Source: Glebionis coronaria (Eukaryota; Streptophyta; Magnoliopsida; Asterales; Asteraceae). From it: DNA of 64,000 bases. Below the pieces are notes generated by a model that did not search any database, had not been told where the DNA came from, and was given only the letters and a program-made list of their open reading frames with translations. Below are positions 52,721 through 64,000 of the stretch, in pieces. The translations under genes and the position numbers were made by a program. The DNA is taken from positions 25,307,580 to 25,371,579 of the forward strand of contig CM046881.1 in assembly GCA_025667525.1 (NCBI GenBank), read 5' to 3'. The stretch's first letter is position 1; each line of letters begins with the position of its first letter.

Positions 52721-53647
52721 ATCTCTAACACCCCTACAAATGCTATGCGCAGCGGAACTACAACATTTGGGTGCTAGGCAGTTATCATCGCACACAAGAT
52801 ATATCAAACGACTCAAAGAGACGTAAACGTTTTAACATAATTTAAACATTGTTAAAAACATACATGTCTACGGCTTTCCAAACCCAAAATGATACAACAA
52901 AGAGTTAGCATTTCGGTCCCCACGAATCTCAACCCCAAAAGATACATTTTCAACAACATGACAGAAAAATTTAAATGTTCAAGTTAAATATGGGTGGAAA
53001 AACAAGTAGACGCCAAGCCACACACAACTCCCATCCAATGCATGCTCCATGCTACACTTCATCGGTTACCTGAAACGCATGCTAAATTGGGTCAACAAAT
53101 AATGTTGAGTGGAATTCATAGGTTTTATAATCTCATTTTGAACATATGTGTTATAAAAATCATTCACGATCATTCATAGACTTGTCGATCAAACAATCTA
53201 TTTTCAAGGTTATGACAATTGTGTTTAAGCTCATGACACTAATCCGTTAACTCAATCACCCGCGTAATAAATAACGGCGTGATTAAGATGAAACCATTGC
53301 CCCTTCTAAAGGCATCAGTTGCAATTATACCTTATCTCTTATCACAAATTATCCGTCCGCAGGGGGTACTCAACGTACTAGCCCTCGTCTCGGATAGGGT
53401 CGTCAACCCCATAGTACTATCAATTGTATAAGAGGCTATTTTCAATCCACACTAGGATTAAACAATAGTTAATAGTTCATGAATATTATGAATATAGGGT
53501 CTTTTGCAACTAGGTACTCAACACAATTTAAGGCAACATTCGGGTCCAATAATCATTCATGACATATGTTCCTTTTAGAAAACTAGCATGCATTTCCCTC
53601 GCGGGTAAAACAATTTAAAACAATAGTAAGCGAGGCTACAAATTCAC

Positions 53648-53798
<151 letters not shown>

Positions 53799-55229
53799 TA
53801 GTCGACGATTCGAGTGACGATCACTGACGATGATGAGGATGCCCGGGAAATCAACACCTAACAAACAATAACGCGTAATGAGTAATCTCATTTATAAACT
53901 TTAAGTACAGTATATTACATACATATTAGTCAATCGTGATAATTACAAACTCACGCCAAAACCAAACAAATAATTATTACTCGTTTTATACTATTCATCC
54001 ATGTTATTAACGTTATTACCCTTTTCACGTTTTTCGCCGATACTTACCAAAAGTATGGGCTGTTTTACTAGACTTAAACCTTTTAATAAAATTTCGGAAA
54101 ATTCTCAAAAATACCTTAAGACCTGTAGAAAACCCATTTTTAATCCCATTAAAAGTTTTCGCTTTTACGACACGTTACTCAACACATTACTAAACCTACG
54201 TTTTTTGGACTGATTTTGCACATTGACCAAGTTGGACTCATTTGACCCATTTAAAATATACCATTGACCCATTTGACACCTAAGTCTAATAATAGACTCA
54301 CAAATGCAGGTTTGAGACCAAAAATAAACCTTTAACCAATTACCAAACTATATCTATGGTCCCCGGAATTTGACCCAAAACCAAACATAATTTCGGATTA
54401 TTTATGTTCTCATCTCCCGGTACACGTATTTTCAAAACATCATAACTTTTGACTCGTTAGGAGTCGTAAGCTCTATCTTATACCAAATCGAAGCTAAGAA
54501 GACGCTCTACAACTATATCCTAGTCTCATGAACTGTTTACAAAATCAAATTTATAAAAACATCCTAAACATTCTGCCTAAAATTACCCATCTCAAAATCA
54601 ATCCAACACTCGTTTCCAAACCATTTTACCGACACCTAGCCTTAAATTAAACACTCCTAACCATGATTAACCATCCTAATCAGTCCCTAACCCCTAAAAT
54701 ACCAAATCCATCTCAAAACCCAATCATAAAATCAAACATGCAATGAGGTTTACCCACTCAAAAACATCTAAAAACATGAATTAAACACAAAAACCATAAG
54801 CAAAACATCAAACACCATGATCCACCAAACACCCCCATTTAGCCGTGGGGAGTGGGTGATCAAAACACTCCAACCAAATTAATTTTGGTTGGTTTTTTGG
54901 GTGATTATCCATCTATTATACCCCAATTAAACATGCATGAACTCAATTAACATAAAAACAAATTTTTGCAAAACCCATTTGATTCTTGAAAAATTTTATG
55001 GATGCATGTTGGATTAAAGTATATGAAAACACTTGTAATGATTAAACTAGAAGTGGTCTAACCTTGGTTTTAATTAAAACAAGCTAGAAAAAAACTTATG
55101 TGGTGGTGGTGTGGTGGTTTGGCCGTCGGCCTAAAGAGAGAAAAGGGAGAGATGGGAGAAAATTTTTGGTGAATTTTGTGTTGTGTGTGTGTTTGGTTTA
55201 CACCTTCTAAAAATTTGGGGCCCTTGTTG

Positions 55230-55242
55230 TGCAATTATAGCA
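55230..55242 (-). promoter_or_regulatory. Possible TATA element of the Gypsy LTR
   Basis: The minus strand reads GCTATAATTGC about 415 nt inside the 5' LTR. Downstream is a CA-rich and CT-rich stretch (about 55125-55200) resembling a plant leader. The match to a TATA box is weak. The same block is near 45995-46012 in the 3' LTR. Confidence 0.3.
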
Positions 55243-55655
55243 TTCTTTTGGCCTTAAGTGAAAACGACCTCAAATGTTTGCGGGAATGACTCACTAGTCA
55301 ATTTGGAAAATTTTGCGGGTGTCGGGATCATCCCGAACACTCCAAAATACTTTTAGGACAATTTAAATGTACCCGGAAAGCAATAAAACGCACCCGACTC
55401 AACTTAACACGAACCGAAAGTAAAATCCTCGAAAAATTATAATATCAATAAAACGACAACAAACATAGAAATTTGGGCATCCATCGGGATCGTAGTTGTC
55501 ATCGTTCTTCTTAAATCGTCAATCGTCAAGATTACGACCTCAAACGTTGGTTTCAACCAAAATGATAAAATATATAGCAAATAAAATTTCTTAAAAATTT
55601 CAAAAATAAGCGTAATTTAGGGTAAGGTAAGTGACCTCGGTTCTAGGGTATCACA

Positions 55656-55660
55656 AATAA
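55656..55660. repeat. Target site duplication AATAA, right copy
   Basis: This is an identical copy of 43638-43642. The satellite pieces 43578-43642 and 55661-56295 together make one 700-bp monomer. Confidence 0.9.
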
Positions 55661-58600
55661 AATCGTCATAACATGTGATACATGACTTCGTTTCAAGACC
55701 ACAACTAAGAAAATGGATCCTTGAAATAAGGATTAATTTTATCTAGGCAAACATTGGTCAAAAGTGACTAAACCTGAAAATTTTTTGATGAAAATCGACC
55801 ATAAACAGCCAAAACATTGCCGTAACCGGCTGAAATCATCCAAACATAAGAAAAAACATCTAAATTTATTTCTAGTCCATATGGACCACATAGAAACCGG
55901 TCTAAATTTGTTCGCCCGGATTCTAGATGGATGAAACACGTATATGTATTTTCTTTGTTTAGTTTTGGTCGTGTTTTACCTAGTATAAAAGTTGGTCAGC
56001 TAGTATTTGAGGTTGTTGAGAATGCACTAGACAAAGAGCATCTCGACGACACATTATAATATAAAGGTCAAGATATGAGTGTGGTCTAACAACACGTTGT
56101 GTTATTTGACCAAGAAAACAATGATATTGTTTATCCTTGTTAAGCATACACAGGTGAATAATATACAAAAAAAGGATAATTATTTTTTGACATTTCATGT
56201 AGGAGGATCATGCTTCTGTATTAGATGACTCTGAAATATTTGATTCCATATTTGATTCTATTTAAATTGAGACCCGTCAAGAAATAAAGTGCCAAACATA
56301 ATCGCTAACATATAAAAATAGATTTAGATTGAAATTATCTGACAATGTGGGCTGCAATAAAATCGTCATAACATGTGATACATGACTCCGTTTCAAGACC
56401 ACATCTAAGAAAATGGATCCTTGAAATAAGGATTAATTTTATCTAGGCAAAGGTTGGTCAAAAGCGATTAAACCTGATAAAAAACTGACGCAAATAGACC
56501 ATAAACAGCCAAAAGATTGCCGTAACCGGCAGAAATCATCCAAACCTAAGAAAAAAAATCTAAATTTATTTCTAGTTCATATGGACCACCTATAAACCAG
56601 TAAAAATGTTTTCGCCCGGATTCAAGATGGATGAAACATGTATATGTATTTTCTTTGTTTAGTTTTGGTCGTGTTTTACCTAGTATAAAAGTTGGTCAGC
56701 TAGTATTTGAGGTTGTTGAGAATGCACTAGACAAAGAGCATCTCGACGACACATTATAATATAAAGGTCAAGATATGAGTGTGGTCTAACAACACGTTTT
56801 GTTATTTGATCAAGAAAACAATGATATTTTTTTATCCTTGTGAAACCTACACAGGTGAATAATATACAAAAAAAAGGACAAGTATTTTTTGACATTTCAT
56901 GTAGGAGGATCATGCTTTTGTATTATATGACTCTTAAATATTTGATTCCATATTTGATTCTATTTAAATTGAGACCCGTCAAGAAAAAGAGTGCCAAACA
57001 CAATCGCAAACATATAAAAACAGATTTAGATTGAAATTATCTAACAATCAAGGCTGCAATAAAATCGTCATAACATGTGATACATGACTTCTTTTCAAGA
57101 CCACAACTAAGAAAATGGATCCTTGAAATAAGGATTAATTTTATCTAGGCAAACATTGGTCAAAAGCGACTAAACCTGATAAAAAAATTGATGAAAATCG
57201 ACCATAAACAGCCAAAACATTGCCGTTACCGGCTGAAATCATCCAAACATAAGAAAAAACATCTAAATTTATTTCTAGTCCGTATGGACCACATAGAAAC
57301 CGGTCAAAATGTTTTCGCCCGGATTCTAGATGGATGAAACACATATATGTATTTTCTTTGTTTAGTTTTGGTCTTGTTTTACCTAGTATAAAAGTTAGTC
57401 AGCTAGTATTTGAGGTAGTTGAGAATGCACTAGACAAAGAGCATCTCGACGACACTTATAATATAAAGGTCAAGATATGAGTGTGGTCTAACAACACGTT
57501 GTGTTATTTGACCAAGAAAACAATGATATTGTTTATCCTTGTGAAGCCTACACAGGTGAATAATATACAAAAAAAGGACAAGTATTTTTTGACATTTCAT
57601 GTAGGAGGATCATGCTTCTGTATTATATGACTCTGAAATATTTGATTCCATATTTTATTCTATTTAAATTGAGATCCGTAAAAAAAGAGTGCCAAACATA
57701 ATCGCTAACATATAAAAACAGATTTAGATTGAAATTATCTTACAACGTGTGCTGCAATAAAATCGTCATAACATGTGATACATGACTCCGTTTTAGACCA
57801 CAATTAAGAAAATGGATCCTTGAAATAAGGATTAATTTAATCTAGGCAAAGATTGGTCAAAAGCGACTAAACCTGATAAAAAAACTGACGCAAATCGACC
57901 ATAAACAGCTAAAACATTTCCGTAACCGGCTGAAATCATCCAAACATAAGAAAAAACTTCTAAATTTATTTCTAGTCCATATGGACCACATAGAAACCGG
58001 TCAAAATGTTTTCGCCCGGATTCTAGATGGATGAAACATGTATATGTATTTTCTTTGTTTAGTTTTGGTCGTGGTTTACCTAGTATAAAAGTTGGTCAGC
58101 TAGTATTTGAGGTTGTTTAGAAGGCACTAGACAAAGAGCATCTCGACGACACATTATAATATAAAGGTCAAGATATGAGTGTGTAAAAACACGTTGTGTT
58201 ATTTGACCAAGAAAACAATGATATTGTTTATCCTTGTGAAGCCTACACAGGTAAATAATATACAAAAAAGGACAAGTATTTTTTGACATTTCATGTAGGA
58301 GGATCATGCTTCTGTATTATATGACTCTGATATATTTGATTCCATATTTTATTCTATTTAAATTGAGACCCGTCAAGAAATAGAGTGCCAAACATAATCG
58401 CTAACATATAAAAACACATTTAGATTGAAATTATCTTACAACGTGGGCTGCAACAAAATCGTCATAACATGTGATAAATGACTCCGTTTCAAGACCACAA
58501 CCAAGAAAATGGATCCTTGAAATAAGGAATAATTTTATCTTGGAAAAGTTTGGTCAAAAGCGACTAAACCTGATAAATAACTGATGCAAATCGACAATAA

Positions 58601-61600
58601 ACAACCAAAACATTGTCGTTACCGGCTGAAATCATCCAAACATAAGAAAAAACATCTAAATTTATTTCTAGTCCATATGGAACACATAGAAACCGGTCAA
58701 AATGTTTTCGGCCGGATTCTAGATGGATGAAACACATATATGTATTTTCTTTGTTTAGTTTTGGTCTTGTTTTACCTAGTATAAAAGTTAGTCAGCTAGT
58801 ATTTGAGGTAGTTGAGAATGCACTAGACAAAGAGCATCTCGACGACACATTATAATATAAAGGTCAAGATATGAGTGTGGTCTAAAAACACGTTGTGTTA
58901 TTTGACCAAGAAAACAATGATTTTGTTTATCCTTCTGAAGCCTACACAAGTGTATAATATACAAAAAAGGACAAGTATTTTTCGACATTTCATGTAGGAG
59001 GATCATGCTTCTGTATTATATGACTCTGAAATATTTGATTCCATATCTGATTCTATTTAAATTGAGACCCGTCAAGAAATAGAGTGCCAAACATAATCGT
59101 TAACATATAAAAACCGATTTAGATTGAAATTATCTAACAATGTGGGCTGCAATAAAATCGTCATAACATGTGATACATGACTTCGTTTCAAGACCACAAC
59201 TAAGAAAATGGATCCTTGAAATAAGGATTAATTTTATCTAGGCAAACATTGGTCAAAAGCGACTAAACCTGATAAAAATATTGATGAAAATCGACCATAA
59301 ACAGCCAAAACATTGTCGTAACCGGCTGAAATCATCCAAACATAAGAAAAAACATCTAAATTTATTTCTAGTCCATATGGACCACATAGAAACCGGTCAA
59401 AATGTTTTCGCCCGGATTTTAGATGGATGAAACACGTATATGTATTTTCTTTGTTTAATTTTGGTCGTATTTTACCTAGTATAAAAGTTGGTCAGCTAGT
59501 ATTTGAGGTTGTTGAGAATGCACTAGACAAAGAGCATCTCGAGGACACATTATAATATAAAGGTCAAGATATGAGTGTGGTCTAACAACACGTTGGGTTA
59601 TTTGACCAAGAAAACAATGATATTGTTTATCCTTGTGAAGCCTACACAGGTGAATAATATACAAAAAAGGACAAGTATTTTTTGACATTTCATGTAGGAG
59701 GATCATGCTTCTGTATTATATGACTCTGAAATATTTGATTCCATATTTTATTCTATTTAAATTGAGATCCGTAAAAAAAGAGTGCCAAACATAATCGCTA
59801 ACATATAAAAACATATTTAGATTGAAATTATCTGACAACGTGGGCTGCAATAAAATCGTCATAACATGTGATACATGACTCCGTTTCAAGACCACAACTA
59901 AGAAAATGGATCCTTGAAAAAAGGATTAATTTTATCTAGGCAAAGATTGGTCAAAAGCGACTAAACCTGATAAAAAAACTGACGCAAATCGACCATAAAA
60001 AGCCAAAACATTGCCGTAGCCGGCTGAAATCATCCAAACATAAGAAAAAACTTCTAAATTTATTTCTAGTCCATATGGACCACACAGAAACCGGTCAAAA
60101 TGTTTTCGCCCGGATTCTAGATGGATGAAACACGTATATGTATTTTCTTTGTTTAGTTTTGGTCGTGTTTTACCTAGTATAAAAGTTGGTCAGCTATTAT
60201 TTGAGGTTGTTGAGAATGCACTAGACAAAGAGCATCTCGACGACACATTATAATTAAAGGTCAAGATATGAGTGTGGTCTAACAACACGTTTTGTTATTT
60301 GACCAAGAAAACAATGATATTGTTTATCCTTGTGAAGCCTACACATGTGAATAATACACAAAAAAAGACAAGTATTTTTGGACATTTCATGTAGGAGGAT
60401 CAAGTTTCTGTATTATATGACTCTGAAATATTTGATTCCATATTTTATTCTATTTAAATTGATACCCGTCAAGAAATAGAGTGCCAAACATAATCGCTAA
60501 CATATAAAAACAGATTTAGATTGAAATTATCTGACAACGTGGGTTACAATAAAATCGTCATAACATGTGATAAATGACTCCGTTTCAAGACCACAACTAA
60601 TAAAATGGATCCTTGAAATAAGGAATAATTTATCTAGAAAAAGATTGGTCAAAAGCGACTAAACTTGATAAAAAACTGATGCAAATCGACAATAAACAAC
60701 CAAAACATTGCCGTTACCGGCTGAAATCATCCAAACATACGAAAAAACATCTTAATTTATTTCTAGTCCATGTGGACCTCATAGAAACCGGTCAAAATGT
60801 TTTCGCCCGGATTCTAGATGGATGAAACACATATATGTGTTTTCTTTGTTTAGTTTTGGTCTTGTTTTACCTAGTATAAAAGTTAGTCAGCTAGTATTTG
60901 AGGTAGTTGAGAATGCACTAGACAAAGAGCATCTCGACGACACATTATAATTTAAAGGTCAAGATACGAGTGTGGTCTAAAAACACGTTGTGTTATTTGA
61001 CCAAGAAAACAATGATTTTGTTTATCCTTGTGAAGCCTACACAAGTGAATAATATAAAAAAAAGGACAAGTATTTTTCGACATTTCATGTAGGAGGATCA
61101 TGCTTCTGTATTATATGACTTTAAAATATTTGATTCCATATTTGATTCTATTTAAATTGAGACCCGTCAAGAAATAGAGTGCCAAACATAATCGTTAACA
61201 TATAAAAACAGATCTAGATTGAAATTATCTAACAATGTGGGCTGCAATAAAATCGTCATAACATGTGATACATGACTCCATTTCAAGACCACAACTAAGA
61301 AAATGGATCCTTGAAAAAAGGATTAATTTTATCTAGGCAAATATTGGTCAAAAGCGACTAAACCTGATAAAAAAACTGACGCAAATCGACCATAAACAGC
61401 AAAAACATTGCCGTAACCGGCTAAAATCATCCAAACATAAGAAAAAACTTCTAAATTTATTTATAGTCCATATGGACCACACAGAAACCGGTCAAAATGT
61501 TTTCGCCCGGATTCTAGATGGATGAAACACGTATATGTATTTTTTTTTGTTTAGTTTTGGTCATGTTTTACCTATTATAAAAGTCGGTCAGCTAGTATTG

Positions 61601-63298
61601 GAGGTTGTTGAGAATGCACTAGACAAAGAGCATCTTGACGACACATTATAATATAAAGGTCAAGATATGAGTGTGGTCTAACAACATGTTTTGTTATTTG
61701 ACCAAGAAAAAAATGATATTGTTTATCCTTGTGAAGCCTACACAGGTGAATAATACACAAAAAGGACAAGTATTTTTTGACATTTCATGTAGGACGATCA
61801 AGCTTCTGTATTATATGACTCTGAAATATTTGATTCCATATTTTATTCTATTTAAATTGAGACCCGTAAAGAAATAGAGTGCCAAACATAATCGCTAACA
61901 TATAAAAACAGATTTAGATTGAAATTATTTGACAACGTGGCCTGCATTAAAATCGTCATAACATGTTATAAATGACTTCGTTTCAAGACCACAACTAATA
62001 AAATGGATCCTTGAAATAAGGAATAATTTTATCTAGGAAAATATTGGTCAAAAGCGACTAAACCTGATAAAAAACTGATGCAAATCGACAATAAACAGCC
62101 AAAACATTGCCGTTACCGGCTGAAATCATCCAAACATAAGAAAAAACATCTAAATTTATTTCTAGTCCATATGGACCACATAGAAACCGGTCAAAATGTT
62201 TTCGCCCGGATTCTAGAGGGATGAAACACATATATGTATTTTCTCTGTTTAGTTTTGGTCTTGTTTTACCTAGTATCAAAGTTAGTCAGCTAGTATTTGA
62301 GGTAGTTGAGAATGCACTCGACAAAGAGCATCTCGACGACACATTATAATATAAAGGTCAAGATATGAGTGTGGTCTAAAAACACGTTGTGTTATTTGAC
62401 CAAGAAAACAATGATATTGTTTATCCTTGTGAAGCCTACACAAGTGAATAATATACAAAAAAGGACAAGTATTTTTTGACATTTCATGTAGGAAGATCAT
62501 GCTTCTGTATTATATGACTCTGAAATATTTTATTCCATATTTGATTCTATTTAAATTGAGACTCGTCAAGAAATAGAGTGCCAAACATAATCATTTACAT
62601 ATAAAAACCGATTTAGATTGAAATTATCTAACAATGTGGGCTGCAATAAAATCGTCATAACATGTGATACATGACTCCGTTTCAAGACCACAACTAAGAA
62701 AATGGATCCTTGAAATAAGGATTAATTTTATCTAGGCAAACATTGGTCAAAAGCGACTAAACCTCATAAAAAATTGATGAAAATCGACCAAAAACAGCCA
62801 AAACATTGCCGTAACCGGTTGAAATCATCCAAACATAAGAAAAAACATCTAAATTTATTTCCAGTCCATATGGACCACATAGAAACCGGTCAAAATGTTT
62901 TCGCCCGGATTCTAGATGGATGAAACACGTATATGTATTTTCTTTGTTTAGTTTTGGTCGTGTTTTACCTAGTATAAAACTTGGTCAGCTAGTATTTGAG
63001 GTTTTTGAGAATGCACTAGACAAAGAGCATATCGACGACAGATTGTAATATAAAGGTCAAGATATAAGTGTGGTCTAACAACACGTTGTGTTATTTGACC
63101 AAGAAAACAATAATATTGTTTATCCTTGTGAAGCCTACACAGGTGAATAATATACAAAAAATGGACAAGTATTTTTTGATATTTCATGTAGGAGGATCAT
63201 GCTTCTTTATTATATGACTCTGAAATATTTGATTCCATATTTGATTCTATTTAAATTGAGACCCGTCAAAAAAAAGAGTGCCAAACATAATCGCTAAT
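55656..63298 (+). repeat. Satellite array segment 3 and right edge of the array
   Basis: After the rest of the interrupted monomer, starts are 56296, 56998, 57696, 58392, 59091, 59789, 60488, 61186, 61886 and 62585. A last start at 63285 is cut after about 14 bp. Types are B, A, C, A, B, B, A, B, A, B, so the alternation is imperfect. Private changes are more common than in segment 2 (for example GAGATCCGTAAAAAAAGAG at two sites two thirds of the way along). Greater divergence at an array edge is expected when homogenisation is strongest in the middle. Confidence 0.95.
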
Positions 63299-63650
63299 AA
63301 TACATGGGTTTTGCCTCGTATGAAAGTTCGTTAAACCGATCTTTTCGAATTTATTACCGTTAGAAAGTGTGACTCAGTCGTTCTTGGTGGACAATAAAAT
63401 GGGTTGTTTGATTATCTATTTTAAACTAATAGCAAATATGAAAATGTCGTAAATGTCGTTGAGTAAAATAAAACTTTTAAAAGTAAACTAAAAGTTACTA
63501 GAAAAACACTTGGTAAAAATGGAGATTTCGGGAAGCGTGTAATTTTTAGAAATTAAAACGTGAATGATTAAAAACTTAACAAGTAAATTTAGAACTTAAA
63601 ACTTTATAAAACTTTAAAACTTAAAAAACTTAAAATATCAGAATGCAACT
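63299..63650. other. AT-rich non-satellite flank
   Basis: The satellite text CATAATCGCTAA breaks off into AATACATGGGTTTTGCC and does not return. The region has no frame of note. From about 63570 to 63645 it holds short irregular repeats of AACTTAAAA type. I see nothing further. Confidence 0.7.
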
Positions 63651-64000
63651 AAACCAATCTATCGGAATGTACTAAACTCTAAACCATCGGAATAAATATA
63701 AAACAAACCATCGGAATATCCATCTGATATCCATCGGAATATCAAGGTCAATTCTGTCGCAATGTTGCTCTATCGGAATGTCAGATCGGAATACAGTGAT
63801 GTCACAATGTTCAAGTATCGGAATGTTGTTAACAAAATTTTGGCAAAGTTTCAACTTAAAATAACCTTAAGTCCCATCGGAAATGCGATCGCAATGAGCG
63901 ATCGCAATCCCAGATCGGAATAAGGGGAAAAACCAAGTGATCGCAAAGTAAAACCCTTAAGGGTTATTGCGATACAAACAATGCTGCTGTCGGAATGTGT
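63651..64000. repeat. Cluster of ATCGGAAT-type motifs
   Basis: The octamer ATCGGAAT occurs at about 63661, 63685, 63708, 63733, 63772, 63784 and 63816, with a further TCGGAAT at 63990. Relatives are ATCGGAAA, GTCGCAAT and ATCGCAAT, the last beside two GCGATCGC palindromes near 63886-63905. Spacing is irregular (12-40 bp), so it is not a simple tandem repeat. A 60-codon minus frame over it is a by-product of the motif. Confidence 0.75.

Overview
The window is non-genic plant heterochromatin. Three things point to a flowering plant, probably a dicot: a long AT-rich satellite with a monomer of about 700 bp, two LTR retrotransposons with initiator-tRNA-Met primer sites, and a Ty3/Gypsy chromovirus polyprotein of the Del/Tekay general type. 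A placement in or near Asteraceae is only an impression from the style of the Gypsy element. I see no intact host gene, tRNA, rRNA or bacterial gene. Nearly all short open frames are the same few frames recurring in each satellite monomer.

Layout. (1) 1-17178: satellite array, 25 monomer starts in one orientation. The left 12 kb mixes three monomer types (A, B, C), and from 12236 on A and B alternate strictly. (2) 17179-29702: a complete non-autonomous LTR retrotransposon on the minus strand, with two LTRs of about 4.03 kb, a 4.46 kb internal region with no protein frame, a primer binding site, a polypurine tract and a 5-bp target duplication (ATGTG). This is the architecture of a LARD (large retrotransposon derivative). 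(3) 29703-43642: the same satellite resumes in phase, with a 1.39 kb A-B dimer and three consecutive 2.78 kb tetramers. (4) 43643-55655: a Gypsy chromovirus on the minus strand with 2.8-2.9 kb LTRs and a 5-bp duplication (AATAA). It has one 1485-codon gag-pol frame broken by two in-frame stops, and an extra 360-codon frame upstream of gag. (5) 55656-63298: ten more satellite monomers. (6) 63299-64000: the array ends in AT-rich unique sequence holding a dense cluster of ATCGGAAT-like motifs.

How the parts relate. Removing each transposon with one copy of its duplication restores a satellite monomer of 701 or 700 bp, so the array was present before both insertions. The two insertions sit 11 bp apart in monomer coordinates and in the same orientation. 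Their LTRs share a recognisable homologous core, and both have a primer site 3 nt from the LTR, so the non-autonomous element may be a relative of the chromovirus and mobilised by its kind. By eye its LTRs differ at roughly 0.7% of sites and the chromovirus LTRs at roughly 2%, so the chromovirus is the older insertion. The most novel features are the extra frame upstream of gag with intron-like sequences before each start codon, the shared insertion point, and the layered satellite repeats.
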